From NCBI RefSeq assembly GCF_013141775.1, contig NZ_WHOB01000062.1:248001-312000 (forward strand): a stretch of DNA of 64,000 nt, read 5' to 3'. The DNA is from Paenibacillus phytohabitans. Its GTDB lineage: Bacteria > Bacillota > Bacilli > Paenibacillales > Paenibacillaceae. Positions 1 through 8,809 of the stretch are shown here, piece by piece (within the stretch, counting starts at the first letter, position 1; each line of letters opens with the position of its first letter). The translations under genes were made by a program, and so were the position numbers. A model generated the notes under the pieces. That model saw nothing but the letters and a program-made list of their open reading frames with translations, ran no database searches and was not told the DNA's origin.

Positions 1-2
1 AG

Positions 3-65
3 GCCTCCAATGTTCCGCTGCATCAGGCCAATGTCCAGCACAATAACGGTTCTTACTATATGTAA
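3..65 (+). CDS. C-terminal end of an unidentified protein (partial)
   Basis: The third forward frame is open from the left edge to a TAA at 63-65 and gives 20 codons ending NNGSYYM. A clear intrinsic terminator follows about 75 bases later in the same direction, which suggests that an upstream gene ends here. The fragment is too short to name, and another frame could be the true one. Confidence 0.3.
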   Translation, partial: ASNVPLHQANVQHNNGSYYM

Positions 66-140
66 CCCTCACGCGGGGCGGATGAAGCATAGGACTGCCC
101 GTCCGCTGGTGTGGAGAAACACAAATAAAAAGATCCATTG

Positions 141-170
141 TAACCCCGCCCAGGCGGGGTTATTTTGTTT
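141..170 (+). terminator. Intrinsic terminator of the upstream gene
   Basis: A GC-rich stem, AACCCCGCC / GGCGGGGTT with a short loop, is followed by a T-rich run. It separates the upstream gene from the alaR-alaT pair. Confidence 0.75.
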
Positions 171-272
171 GCAGAACTGTCATTTTCGTGTCATATTAAT
201 ACTAAACTCTTTTCGCAGGCGCTCTGCCCTGAAGCAGGGGTACCGGACTGGCGAACTATCCGGAGGGAAGGC

Positions 273-773
273 ATGAAGGAAATGAATGATTTGAAGAGGA
301 AAGTGCTGGAACTGCTCAAGGAGGACGCGCGAAGCTCAACAGCTTTAATGGCAACCCTGCTTGGTGCGGAAGAAGAAGATGTCAAAACCGTGATTGCACA
401 AATGGAACAGGATCATGTCATTGTGAAATATGCTACTGTGGTCAATTGGGATAAGGTGGACGATGAACGGGTGACTGCGCTGATCGAAGTCCAGATTACC
501 CCGGAACGCGGCCGCGGCTTCGAAGGCATTGCCGAGCGGATCTATCTGTATCCGCAGGTCAAATCGGTCTATCTGATGTCCGGCGCATACGACTTGCTGG
601 TCGAAGTGGAAGGCCGCAATCTGCGGGAGGTCGCCAATTTCGTCTCCGAGAAGCTGTCGCCGATTGATGCGGTACTCTCTACCAAAACTAACTTTACGCT
701 CAAAAAATACAAACAGGACGGTATCATCTTTGAAGAGCATGAAGAAGACAACCGTCTGATGATATCTCCGTGA
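273..773 (+). CDS. alaR: Lrp/AsnC-family transcriptional regulator, AlaR-like
   Basis: The 166-residue product has the Lrp/AsnC layout. Residues 1-60 hold a winged-helix DNA-binding region (LKRKVLELL... start), and residues 65-150 hold an RAM/AsnC effector domain (ALIEVQITPERGRGF, YLMSGAYDLLVEVEG). The chosen ATG lies 7 bases after GGAGGG; an upstream in-frame start at 165 lacks a good ribosome binding site and would add about 36 non-homologous residues. Thirteen bases separate it from an aminotransferase gene. The same pairing occurs in Bacillus subtilis as alaR-alaT, where the regulator controls alanine formation. The regulatory role here is inferred from that synteny. Confidence 0.85.
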   Translation: MKEMNDLKRKVLELLKEDARSSTALMATLLGAEEEDVKTVIAQMEQDHVIVKYATVVNWDKVDDERVTALIEVQITPERGRGFEGIAERIYLYPQVKSVYLMSGAYDLLVEVEGRNLREVANFVSEKLSPIDAVLSTKTNFTLKKYKQDGIIFEEHEEDNRLMISP

Positions 774-786
774 AGGATGTAATGCC

Positions 787-1977
787 ATGATTACGAAGTC
801 GATGAATTCCTATTTGGCCCCGCTGGTCCAGCAGATACAGCCCTCGGGCATCCGCAAGTTTTTTGATCTGGCGGCAGGCAGCAAGGATATTATTTCACTG
901 GGTGTCGGGGAACCGGATTTCAAGACTCCCTGGCATGTCAGGGAAGCCTGCGTCTACTCGCTGGAGCGCGGCTTCACCGGTTATACCTCCAATGCCGGAA
1001 TGCCGGAGCTTCGAGAAGGCATTGCCGAATATCTGCAGACCCGCTTCGCGGTGCAATATGATCCTGCGAACCAGATTATTGCCACCGTCGGCGGCAGTGA
1101 AGCGATAGATCTGGCGCTCCGGGCCTTGATCTCACCGGGAGACGAGATTCTGATTCCCGAGCCTTGCTATATCTCTTATTCACCGATAACAGCAATCGGC
1201 GGCGGGATTCCGGTCGGCATTGAGACCTTCGGAGAGAATAACTTCAAGCTTACGGCGGCTGATCTGGAAGCCAAGATCACTCCGCGCTCCAAGATTCTCA
1301 TTCTCTGCTATCCGAGCAATCCGACGGGTGCGATTATGAGCCGTGAGGATTGGGAACCGATTGCCAAAGTGGTAGAGAAACATGATCTCATAGTAATTTC
1401 CGATGAAATTTATGCTGAATTGACCTATGGAAGCAATCATGTAAGCTTTGCCTCCCTGCCGGGCATGATTGACCGGACCATTCTGGTCAGCGGCTTCTCC
1501 AAAGCCTTCGCCATGACCGGCTGGCGGATGGGATATGCCTGCGGTCACCCGGACCTGATCTCCGCGATGCTGAAGATTCACCAGTACACAGTCATGTGCG
1601 CGCCTTCGATGGGCCAGGTGGCTGCGCTGGAGGCATTGACCAACGGAATGGAAGAGAAGGACCGGATGGCGGATTCCTATAATCAGCGGCGCCGGCTGAT
1701 CGTCAAAGGGCTGCGCGATGCCGGGCTGGACTGTCATGAGCCGCAAGGCGCGTTCTATGCTTTTCCGAGTATTCAGCGCACCGGACTGACCTCCGATCAA
1801 TTCGCCCAGCGTCTGCTTCTGGAATATAAGGTGGCTGCAGTTCCGGGCAGTGTATTCGGACTTGGCGGTGAAGGTTACCTGCGCTGCTCCTATGCAACCT
1901 CGGTATCCCAGCTGAACGAAGCGGTTGAACGGATTGGGGCATTTGTCTCACAGCTGGCCCGCGAGCGGGCAGAGTAA
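787..1977 (+). CDS. alaT: Class I/II pyridoxal-phosphate aminotransferase, AlaT-like
   Basis: This 396-residue enzyme is a fold-type I aminotransferase. The cofactor lysine is K239 in SGFSKAFAMTGWRMGY, the SNPTG motif lies at 177-181, and the C-terminal substrate arginine region is RCSYATS. The length is normal for the family (385-400). It probably moves amino groups between glutamate and pyruvate or related 2-oxo acids in the cytosol. The specific alanine assignment rests on its coupling to the Lrp-type gene just upstream, as in Bacillus alaR-alaT; aromatic or aspartate substrates cannot be excluded from sequence alone. Confidence 0.85.
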   Translation: MITKSMNSYLAPLVQQIQPSGIRKFFDLAAGSKDIISLGVGEPDFKTPWHVREACVYSLERGFTGYTSNAGMPELREGIAEYLQTRFAVQYDPANQIIATVGGSEAIDLALRALISPGDEILIPEPCYISYSPITAIGGGIPVGIETFGENNFKLTAADLEAKITPRSKILILCYPSNPTGAIMSREDWEPIAKVVEKHDLIVISDEIYAELTYGSNHVSFASLPGMIDRTILVSGFSKAFAMTGWRMGYACGHPDLISAMLKIHQYTVMCAPSMGQVAALEALTNGMEEKDRMADSYNQRRRLIVKGLRDAGLDCHEPQGAFYAFPSIQRTGLTSDQFAQRLLLEYKVAAVPGSVFGLGGEGYLRCSYATSVSQLNEAVERIGAFVSQLARERAE

Positions 1978-2171
1978 TGCAAACAGAATGAAGTAAATTG
2001 AACTATAGCCGATCACTCTTCTATATGGTATTATTTTACTCTAAGGACAAGAAACACCTGTAATACACTTACATGGAGGTCTTATTCTAGAAGAGGGCGC
2101 AGAGTCCGGATAGGAAGAATTCAGTATCAGGTATCCGGATATCACGCAATAATACATTAGGAGGGATGATT

Positions 2172-2426
2172 GTGCTGAGCGCAGATTATTACTTACCTTC
2201 CTATGGCGGGGAATGTAGTTCCGGAAGCGGGATACATCCTCCCAGGGGTGATGCAAATGCACGCAGGCTCTCGCTGGAAAATGAAATACAGGTCCTCCGC
2301 AGCAGAATGGAACAGCTCTTTGTACAGGAGAATTCCTTTACCTCAGATAATGTGATTGCCATCAGCAGCTTGCTGGACCTGAAGATCAATGAGTATATGA
2401 GAGGCCGCCACCGTAAGAACGATTAA
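2172..2426 (+). CDS. Spo0E-like aspartyl-phosphate phosphatase
   Basis: The product is a small helical protein of 84 residues. Its C-terminal half fits the Spo0E family: an amphipathic helix starting LENEIQVLRSRMEQL, a turn, then a second helix with the signature SSLLDLKINEYM (family pattern S-x-x-LD-x-x-I-x-x-Y). Spo0E proteins dephosphorylate Spo0A-P and delay sporulation. The ATG at 2166 directly abuts the AGGAGGG Shine-Dalgarno, so the GTG at 2172, six bases downstream of it, is the likelier start. The first 30 residues are not conserved family sequence. It is a single-gene unit with its own terminator. Confidence 0.75.
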   Translation: MLSADYYLPSYGGECSSGSGIHPPRGDANARRLSLENEIQVLRSRMEQLFVQENSFTSDNVIAISSLLDLKINEYMRGRHRKND

Positions 2427-2446
2427 CCGGCTGATTTATATTGAAG

Positions 2447-2484
2447 CGGACATTTCCCTTTGCGGGAGGTGTCCGTTTTTTATT
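2447..2484 (+). terminator. Intrinsic terminator after the spo0E-like gene
   Basis: The hairpin CGGACATTTCCC / CGGGAGGTGTCCG has a short T-rich loop and is followed by six T residues. Confidence 0.85.
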
Positions 2485-2580
2485 GCGCGTCACAGTCGCA
2501 CCATGTAGGTGATTATGATCTTTGTAATTGGAAGCTATCTATCCGAAGGACGGAGCTATTCTTGTATCAGGAATCCCGCT

Positions 2581-3135
2581 GAATCCGCTGAAAGTGGGCG
2601 GGATGGGGGGAATTAAAGGGATAAATCCCTTTGAATCCGCCGAAAGTGGGCGGGATGCGGGAAAGAGGAGCAAAAGTGCCCCTGAATCCGCCAGAAGCGG
2701 GCGGCATGCGTAAATGAGGAGCAAAAGTGCCCCTGAATCCGCCGAAAGCAGGCGGTATGGGGAAATTAAAGGGATAAATCCCTTTGATTCCGCCGAAAGC
2801 GGGCGGTATGAGGGAATGAGGAGCAAAAGTGCCCCTGAATCCGCCAGAAGCGGGTGGGATGCGTAAATGAGGAGCAAAAGTGCCCCTGAATCCGCCAGAA
2901 GCGGGCGGCATGCGTAAATGAGGAGCAAAAGTGCCCCTGAATCCGCCGGAAGCGGGCGGCAGGGGGAAATGAGGGGCAGAAGTGCCCCTGAATCCGCCGA
3001 AAGTGGGCGGGATGCGTAAATGAGGAGCAAAAGTGCCCCTGAATCCGCCGAAAGTGGGCGGTATGAGGGAATGAGAAGCAAAAGTGCCCCTGAACCCGCC
3101 GAACGCGGACGGCATGCGTAAATGAGGAGCACTTC
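2581..3135. repeat. Tandem array of eleven 51-bp units with paired dyads
   Basis: Units begin at 2581, 2633, 2684, 2735, 2786, 2837, 2888, 2939, 2990, 3041 and 3092. The step is 51 bp, except for a first step of 52 bp. Each unit carries a 17-bp dyad, CCGCC-N7-GGCGG, with the loop GAAAGYG or a variant. It then has one of two second hairpins: AGGRGCARAAGTGCCCCT in most units, or AAAGGGATAAATCCCTTT in units 1 and 4. The last unit decays into unique sequence. Because 51 is a multiple of three, long open frames appear on the reverse strand, but they have no start signal and simply mirror the repeat. The array fills the gap between the spo0E-like terminator and the tetR promoter. Confidence 0.9.
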
Positions 3136-3375
3136 ACAGTACGCAAAAGGAGGAAATGAGAAGCTCTGGCGTGTGATTTCGCCGAAGACTGTCCTGGAAC
3201 TAGTCTGAGGGAAGCATAGGAGGTAGCCTACTATCTACATAAGCTGCACAGACCGCATAAGTCTCATATGCTTCGGATTGATTCACCCGTTAGGGTGAGT
3301 TTGTACTGAATATATGAATGAACTTATTTGCTGAATGCTATAACTTTTCTGCGACAACACAGGCCCCTCTTTTAA

Positions 3376-3422
3376 TTTACATAAATATCCTTTCACAGTA
3401 TAATGAATGAACAGTCATTCAT
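3376..3422 (+). promoter_or_regulatory. tetR promoter with overlapping palindromic operator
   Basis: TTTACA (3376-3381) and TATAAT (3399-3404) are 17 bp apart. The perfect inverted repeat ATGAATGA-ACAG-TCATTCAT (3403-3422) overlaps the -10 box and the expected transcription start, a classic position for TetR autorepression. Confidence 0.75.
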
Positions 3423-3432
3423 TTTGAGGGAG

Positions 3433-4101
3433 ATGGGAATCTTGAGTGATAACAGCAAGAGTGATAACAGCAAAAGCGACAACGGCAAATTGCTGGAACG
3501 TAAATTCATTGAGGGTTTTGAGCTATTGGCTCCGGACAAGACGATCCGGCAGATCATTTATCATGCAGTCGAGGTCTTCTCCAGGAAAGGCTATGCCGGG
3601 ACCAAAATCAAGGATATCGCCGCCAGTGCAGGCTTCAGCCAGGGGTATGTCTATATGTATTTCAAATCCAAAGACGATATCTTCACCAGGATCGTTGAGC
3701 TGGCTTCGGATGGAGCAGGAATGTCGGTGCAATATGCAGCAGAGCTGGACGGAACCCCGATGGAACGGATTACCTGGCTGACCGAGGCCTTCCTGTCGCA
3801 AGGCAGTATTGCCTTGCAGCACTTCCGGCTCATTCTGCTGCAGACGGCAACCTCGGAAGCTATTCCGGAGGCGGCCAAGCTTGTTGCGCAGGAGAAGATT
3901 ATGAAACCATTCGAGCATCTCGTTCCCCTGATCATTGCCGGGCAGGAGGCAGGGGAGATTATCCCGGGTGATCCGGTGGAAATCGCCGTCGCCTATTTCT
4001 CATTCATCCAGGGGCTTGGTATAGCGAGGGTACAGACCACAGCCGCCGCTACTTTTCCCTCAACAGAACTGGTTCTGCGCTTCATGAAAAGAGATCATTA
4101 G
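3433..4101 (+). CDS. TetR-family transcriptional repressor
   Basis: The product is about 222 residues long. After a 30-residue lead with a small DNSKS repeat it has a TetR-type helix-turn-helix (IIYHAVEVFSRKGY, then IKDIAASAGFSQGYVYMYF), followed by an all-helical ligand domain. The ATG at 3403 lies inside the operator and upstream of the predicted transcription start, so it is unlikely. The ATG at 3433 or the TTG at 3442, behind GAGGGAG, are the realistic starts. It heads a compact operon with an alpha/beta hydrolase, a phosphotransferase and a methyltransferase, which it probably controls together with itself. The inducer is unknown. Confidence 0.85.
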   Translation: MGILSDNSKSDNSKSDNGKLLERKFIEGFELLAPDKTIRQIIYHAVEVFSRKGYAGTKIKDIAASAGFSQGYVYMYFKSKDDIFTRIVELASDGAGMSVQYAAELDGTPMERITWLTEAFLSQGSIALQHFRLILLQTATSEAIPEAAKLVAQEKIMKPFEHLVPLIIAGQEAGEIIPGDPVEIAVAYFSFIQGLGIARVQTTAAATFPSTELVLRFMKRDH

Positions 4102-4132
4102 CCCATCCATATCCGAAAAGGTGGAATTAGCC

Positions 4133-5029
4133 ATGGTCAAGGTATTTAAAAGTGATGCCGGCAAAGAACAGATTCTCCGTTCCTATAATGAGCTGCTCGG
4201 GGACTGGGGGACGGAGGTTCGGGAGCTGGATATCGAGACTCCGTACGGGACAACACATTGTATAACGGCGGGAGAGGCCGGTTTTCCGCCCCTGCTCCTG
4301 TTCCATGGGGTAGGCGATAATTCGGCGGTGATGTGGCTGCTGAATATACGGGAGCTGTCCCGGCATTTCTGCTGCATTGCGGTGGATACGCTGGGAGGGC
4401 CTGGGAAGAGCCTGCCGGGTGCCAGGTTCAATAAGCAGGATTTTAATCAGGTAGATTGGATTAACGGTGTAGCTGCAGGATTGAAACTGGAACAATTCTA
4501 TGTGGCAGGTGTGTCGAATGGAGCCTACATGGCCTTCAATTATGCGATTAACGAGCCAGGAAGGGTGTTGAAGGCAGTTTGTATGGAAGGCGGGATGGTC
4601 ACGGCTCCGTTAAAAAGCATGATCCAGACGCTGCTGATGATGTTCCCGGAAATCATGGTACCTACGCGCAAAAATCTGCTTAAAGTAGCCCGGAAGCTTA
4701 GTTCGCCTGCCTCCGGACTGTTTGACAAACATCCCGAAGTCGGTGAGCATCTGGTGCTATTGATGAAAAATCATAATCAGCAGGCTATGTTTGCCCATAA
4801 GCTCCAGCGATATGACAAAGACAAAGCTGTTGCTGTCAGGGATAAATTATATTTTCTGCTGGGAGATTATAAGCTCGAGCATAAGAAAGAATTCGCAGGA
4901 ATTCTGAAGGATGACGGGTTTCATTATAAGGTCATACCGGATGCCGGGCATGGCATTAATCATGAACAGCCGGAGCGGGTCAACTGGGAGCTGATAGAGT
5001 TTTTGCAGGGACAGGGGGGAGTGCGATGA
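4133..5029 (+). CDS. Alpha/beta-hydrolase fold enzyme
   Basis: The product is 298 residues. The oxyanion-region motif LLFHGVGDNS is near residue 57, the nucleophile elbow GVSNG has S128, and the likely catalytic histidine is H273 in DAGHGINHE. There is no signal peptide, so it acts in the cytosol on an unknown ester or related bond. The ATG at 4133 sits 9 bases after AAAAGGTGG; the GTG at 4121 lies inside that ribosome binding site. It overlaps the next gene by ATGA, which implies translational coupling. Its place behind a TetR repressor suggests a xenobiotic or lipid-like substrate (inference). Confidence 0.8.
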   Translation: MVKVFKSDAGKEQILRSYNELLGDWGTEVRELDIETPYGTTHCITAGEAGFPPLLLFHGVGDNSAVMWLLNIRELSRHFCCIAVDTLGGPGKSLPGARFNKQDFNQVDWINGVAAGLKLEQFYVAGVSNGAYMAFNYAINEPGRVLKAVCMEGGMVTAPLKSMIQTLLMMFPEIMVPTRKNLLKVARKLSSPASGLFDKHPEVGEHLVLLMKNHNQQAMFAHKLQRYDKDKAVAVRDKLYFLLGDYKLEHKKEFAGILKDDGFHYKVIPDAGHGINHEQPERVNWELIEFLQGQGGVR

Positions 5030-5973
5030 TTCCAGAGAGTATCCGGCAGCGGGTGTTCATAGAGCTCGGCTGTCCTCCTGAAGCGGTCAAGCTGCTTGGA
5101 GGGTACAATGACAATGTATTTGAGCTTGAACGGGCAGGAGCCGAGAATATCGTCGTCAAAATACTGGATCACAGCGTGGTCCCCAAGGAACAAATTTTGC
5201 CGGAAATGGAATGGCTGAACTACCTGCAGGAGAGTGAAGTGAGTGCGATCCGCCCGCTATGCCTGGAGTCCGGGAAGTATATTTACCCGGTGTCAGAGCC
5301 TTTTTATTATATTCTGTTCCATAAGGTTAAAGGTACACATGTGAATCGGGAAGATAAGACGGTTTGGAATCCGCTGTTATTCGAGCACTGGGGAGAGGCG
5401 ATGGGAAGGCTGCATTCCTGTGCCCGGAGCTACCAGGCAGTCCATCCGTATTCACATATGCAGGAGAATATAATTCTGCTGGCGGAGAGGATAGAAACAG
5501 ACCCTCTTTTGTCGCAAAAGTGGAAGGTATACCAGGAAGAATTCAGCCGCCTTGGCACCTCCGGGAATGAATTCGGCCTGATTCATGGCGACCTTCATCC
5601 GCATAACTTCCTGGTGCATGACGGCTCGCTGACAGTGATAGATTTCGGGGATGCGGAATATCACTGGTTTGCGTATGATATTGCCATTGCCGTCTATCAT
5701 ATGGCCCAGACTGTGCCGGAAGGTGCCGGCAAGAAGGACGCTGTGCTGGCATTTTATCACGCCTTTATGAAAGGCTACCGCAGGGGTAACACAGATACCG
5801 GGTTCATGGCTCAGATCGGCTACTTTATAGATTACCGGCATCTTTATTCGTATACATATCATATGGTGCACACAGATCCGGGCGCGCTTAGGGAAGGCCA
5901 GAAGGCATATCTTGCCCGAATGAGGCGGACGATCGAAGCCGGGGAACCTTGCCTGGGGTTCAGGCTGCTGTAA
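5026..5973 (+). CDS. Aminoglycoside-phosphotransferase-fold kinase
   Basis: The 315-residue protein has the APH/choline-kinase fold. The nucleotide lysine is in NIVVKILDH (about 45), the catalytic loop is HGDLHPHN (187-194, base D189), and the metal-binding motif is IDFGD (205-209). Family members phosphorylate small hydroxyl compounds such as aminoglycosides, homoserine, choline or sugars. Nothing here identifies the substrate, so calling it a resistance gene would be unsafe. Translation is coupled to the hydrolase gene by a 4-bp overlap. Confidence 0.8.
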   Translation: MIPESIRQRVFIELGCPPEAVKLLGGYNDNVFELERAGAENIVVKILDHSVVPKEQILPEMEWLNYLQESEVSAIRPLCLESGKYIYPVSEPFYYILFHKVKGTHVNREDKTVWNPLLFEHWGEAMGRLHSCARSYQAVHPYSHMQENIILLAERIETDPLLSQKWKVYQEEFSRLGTSGNEFGLIHGDLHPHNFLVHDGSLTVIDFGDAEYHWFAYDIAIAVYHMAQTVPEGAGKKDAVLAFYHAFMKGYRRGNTDTGFMAQIGYFIDYRHLYSYTYHMVHTDPGALREGQKAYLARMRRTIEAGEPCLGFRLL

Positions 5974-6114
5974 TGCTTGTACGTCCCGGGGCGGAGGAGG
6001 AGGTGGACCCGGGGCCCGATGGCGGACTCCTGCTGCAGGCATATAATGAATACTCACGACGATTCTAAAGGTACGGGCTCTTCTGCAGCGTACCGGAAAA
6101 AGAGGATGATATTC

Positions 6115-6879
6115 ATGTTACAAGCCGATATACTGCGGGATCCCTATACGTATGATGAGCTGAAGCTGGAAGGAACAGGAGCAGGTAATACGAAGAGCGG
6201 GCGTAAGTATCCGTTGAAGCAGGGTTTTCTCGCCTTTTTGGGAGAAGCAGATGCCGAGGGCAGCAACAAAAAGTACCTTGAGCTATATAACCGGATAGCC
6301 CGTTTCTACCGGCTGTCCAACAAAGCTTATTTCGCTCTCAAATTCGGCGGGGAACGCAGCTACAGAGGGCAGTTCCTGTCTTCGCTTGAACTGCGGGAAG
6401 GTGACCGTGTGCTGGAGACCTCGGTGGGCAGCGGCGATAATTTCCCCTATCTGGGTGTACAGGCAGAGCTGTACGGACTGGATATCTCCAGCGGAATGCT
6501 GAAGCAGGCGGTGCGTAATCTGCGGCGCTGGAAGCTTCAGGGACATCTGTTCCAGGGACAGGCGGAGAAGCTGCCTTTTAAGGACAACGTCTTCGATTGT
6601 GTCTATCATGTCGGCGGTATCAATTATTTCAGTGATCCGGGAGCTGCGGTACTGGAGATGATCCGGGTGGCGAAGCCGGGCACGAGGCTGATGATTGCCG
6701 ATGAGACAGAGAAGCTGGTTAAGGGAACGTACGGGAAGGTGCCGGTGGTTAAGGGGTATTTTCAGCAGGGGGAGGAGTTGCCGGGGGTGCTTGGACTCAT
6801 TCCGCAGGATATGCTGGAGATCGAGTATAAGGAAGTATGTAAAGGCCTGATGTACTGTATTACTTTCCGGAAGCCGTAG
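6115..6879 (+). CDS. Class I SAM-dependent methyltransferase
   Basis: The product is 254 residues. The Rossmann methyltransferase core starts with a variant motif I, VLETSVGSGDN, followed by the acidic residue in LYGLDISSGML, then LPFKDNVFDCVYHVGG and a late ADETEKL motif. The first 55 residues resemble the Trm112-like leader of bacterial UbiE-type methyltransferases (YPLKQGFLAFL). I prefer the ATG at 6115, nine bases after AGAGG; the longer open frame from 5977 encodes an Arg-rich stretch unlike the family. It is probably the last gene of the TetR operon. The substrate is unknown. Confidence 0.75.
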   Translation: MLQADILRDPYTYDELKLEGTGAGNTKSGRKYPLKQGFLAFLGEADAEGSNKKYLELYNRIARFYRLSNKAYFALKFGGERSYRGQFLSSLELREGDRVLETSVGSGDNFPYLGVQAELYGLDISSGMLKQAVRNLRRWKLQGHLFQGQAEKLPFKDNVFDCVYHVGGINYFSDPGAAVLEMIRVAKPGTRLMIADETEKLVKGTYGKVPVVKGYFQQGEELPGVLGLIPQDMLEIEYKEVCKGLMYCITFRKP

Positions 6880-7005
6880 GCGGGGTGGGGATACTAGCTC
6901 ATTAGGGAGTTATTTACATGTCAGAAATGCTGATCTTTGTTTGCCTACATACATAAGAACGATTACACTATTACTATGTGATTTGCAACTTAGGAGGGAA
7001 ATACT

Positions 7006-7572
7006 ATGGCGATCTATACGCGTACGGGGGATAAAGGGGAAACCTCAGTCATCGGCGGCCGTGTGGGCAAGGACGATGTCCGCGTCGAGGCTTATGGCAC
7101 CATAGACGAGCTGAACTGTTTCGTCGGCCAGGCACGGAGCCTGATGGAGGATGAACGGTTCGCGGATGTTAGGGAGCAGCTGCTGGAGATTCAGCATGAG
7201 CTGTTTGACTGCGGTTCGGATCTGGCGTTCGTGAAGCTGAGCGAGAACAAATATAAGGTGAAAAGCGAGATGGCCGTGCGACTGGAAGGCTGGATCGATG
7301 TGCTGCAGGCGGAGAATCCGGTACTGGAGCGCTTCATTCTGCCCGGCGGAAGCCAGCTGTCCTCGGTCCTGCATGTCTGCCGGACGGTCTGCCGCCGCGC
7401 GGAGCGCCGGGCTGTGACCCTGGGACGCAGTGCGGATATTAACCCGGAGGCTGTTGTCTATCTGAATAGACTCTCTGATTATTTCTTCGCGCTGGCCCGT
7501 GCCGCCAATACACGGCTGGAGGTTGCTGAGGTGGAATATTTACGCAGCAAAAAGGTGTTCCGGAACAAATGA
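7006..7572 (+). CDS. pduO: PduO-type ATP:cob(I)alamin adenosyltransferase
   Basis: The 188-residue protein matches the PduO/YvqK family. It has the N-terminal ATP-binding motif YTRTGDKGETSVIGG, the central QHELFDCGSDLA and the conserved CRRAERR and YLNRLSDYFFALAR helices. It transfers the adenosyl group of ATP to reduced cobalamin to make coenzyme B12 in the cytosol. AGGAGGG lies 8 bases before the ATG. It is 9.7 kb from the cobalamin locus and not under the B12 riboswitch, but it completes that pathway's final step. It overlaps the next gene by ATGA. Confidence 0.9.
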   Translation: MAIYTRTGDKGETSVIGGRVGKDDVRVEAYGTIDELNCFVGQARSLMEDERFADVREQLLEIQHELFDCGSDLAFVKLSENKYKVKSEMAVRLEGWIDVLQAENPVLERFILPGGSQLSSVLHVCRTVCRRAERRAVTLGRSADINPEAVVYLNRLSDYFFALARAANTRLEVAEVEYLRSKKVFRNK

Positions 7573-8672
7573 CCAGCTACTATCCGCCGATTACTTATAG
7601 AGTGCCGCCGGATGAAGACGGCTGGCTGCTCAAAACCATCCTGCAGAAGCGGATGGATGTCTCCCGTAAGCTGTTGTCCCGTCTGAAGATGACAGACCTC
7701 GGGATTACGCTGAACGGAGAGCGTGTCTATATCAGCGTCAAGGTAAGCAGTGGTGACCGGGTAGAGATCCGGATGGAGGAAGAAACGTCAGAGGATATCC
7801 TGCCGCAGCCGATTCCTTTTGAGATTCTATATGAAGACGGCCATCTGCTAGTCGTGAACAAAGCCGCGGGGATCATTGTCCATCCGACCCATGGCCATTA
7901 CACGGAGACCCTCGCGAACGGAGTGGTGCATTACTGGGCGGAGAAGGGGGAACGGGTCCGCTTCCGCCCTGTCCACCGGCTGGACCAGGAGACCTCCGGT
8001 GTACTGGTCATTGCCAAGAACCCGTACAGCCATCAGCATATCTCCGAGCAGATGATCGCCGGGACGGTGGACAAGCGGTATGCTGCTTTTGTGCACGGGG
8101 TTCCCGCTGTGCAGAGCGGCGACATCGACGGTCCGATCGACCGCGACCCGCTGGAGCCACACCGGCGGATTGTGACGCCGGATGGTTATCCTTCCTTGAC
8201 CCGGTACGAGGTCAAGGAGGTCTATCCGCGCGCGGCTTCGCGCGTGGAGCTGAAGCTGGAGAGCGGGCGCACCCATCAAATCCGGGTGCATATGAGCTCG
8301 ATCGGCTGCCCGCTGATCGGTGACGGCATGTACCGTCACCCTTTGTATGCCGGGGCAACGGCAGGCGGACTCGTTCCGTCGGGCGGCGGAGAGCGGGAGG
8401 CCGGGCTGGTACTGTCCGGCGGCGAGACGCAAGAAGCCAGGCTGACGCTGCCGGGCGGAGAGAGCAAAGAGGCGGAGCTGTCGCCCGTGGAAGCGGCGCA
8501 GCTGGCAGAGATCGCGGAGCTGGACGCGTCCATTCCGCGCCAGGCGCTGCATGCGGTGCGCCTGTCCTTCCGGCATCCGGTCACGCATGCCGATCTGGTC
8601 TTCGAGGCTCCGCTGCCGCCGGATATGGCGAAGCTGCAGGCGAAGCTGCGTGAGACTGCGGCCGAGGAATAA
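7569..8672 (+). CDS. RluA/RluD-family pseudouridine synthase with repeat insertion
   Basis: The product is 367 residues, with an S4-like RNA-binding region at 15-70 and a pseudouridine synthase domain from 85. The catalytic aspartate is D139 in HRLDQETSG, and the later conserved motif is ESGRTHQIRVHM. It would isomerise uridine in rRNA or tRNA. A low-complexity insert, absent from usual family members (about 300-310 residues), lies near 262-318. It contains three 12-residue repeats: GLVPSGGGEREA, GLVLSGGETQEA and RLTLPGGESKEA. The insert precedes the final helix and may be a surface loop. The gene is translationally coupled to the adenosyltransferase gene. Confidence 0.85.
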   Translation: MTSYYPPITYRVPPDEDGWLLKTILQKRMDVSRKLLSRLKMTDLGITLNGERVYISVKVSSGDRVEIRMEEETSEDILPQPIPFEILYEDGHLLVVNKAAGIIVHPTHGHYTETLANGVVHYWAEKGERVRFRPVHRLDQETSGVLVIAKNPYSHQHISEQMIAGTVDKRYAAFVHGVPAVQSGDIDGPIDRDPLEPHRRIVTPDGYPSLTRYEVKEVYPRAASRVELKLESGRTHQIRVHMSSIGCPLIGDGMYRHPLYAGATAGGLVPSGGGEREAGLVLSGGETQEARLTLPGGESKEAELSPVEAAQLAEIAELDASIPRQALHAVRLSFRHPVTHADLVFEAPLPPDMAKLQAKLRETAAEE

Positions 8673-8809
8673 CGGTCTCAGCTGCCAGCCGTTAGATGGA
8701 GGGGCCGCTTAGGATTCCGCAGGTTGTTACAGCCAGGCGCCGGCGTGAGATTGTGAAATAAGTGCGAGGCTGCACTTATTCTTGGCTGTTTCTCCACTCT
8801 AAGACCAAC

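Noticed and set aside
2581..3135. CRISPR array
   Set aside because: The whole 51-bp unit is conserved, with no unique spacers of constant length and no cas genes nearby.
2539..3146. Long reverse-strand open frames of 126-197 codons over the 51-bp array
   Set aside because: They arise because the 51-bp period is a multiple of three and the repeat lacks stop codons. All three reverse frames are open, none has a ribosome binding site, and the peptides are pure repeats.
5026..5973. Antibiotic resistance gene (aminoglycoside phosphotransferase)
   Set aside because: Only the general kinase fold is visible; the family includes many non-resistance kinases and no substrate-specific motif is present.
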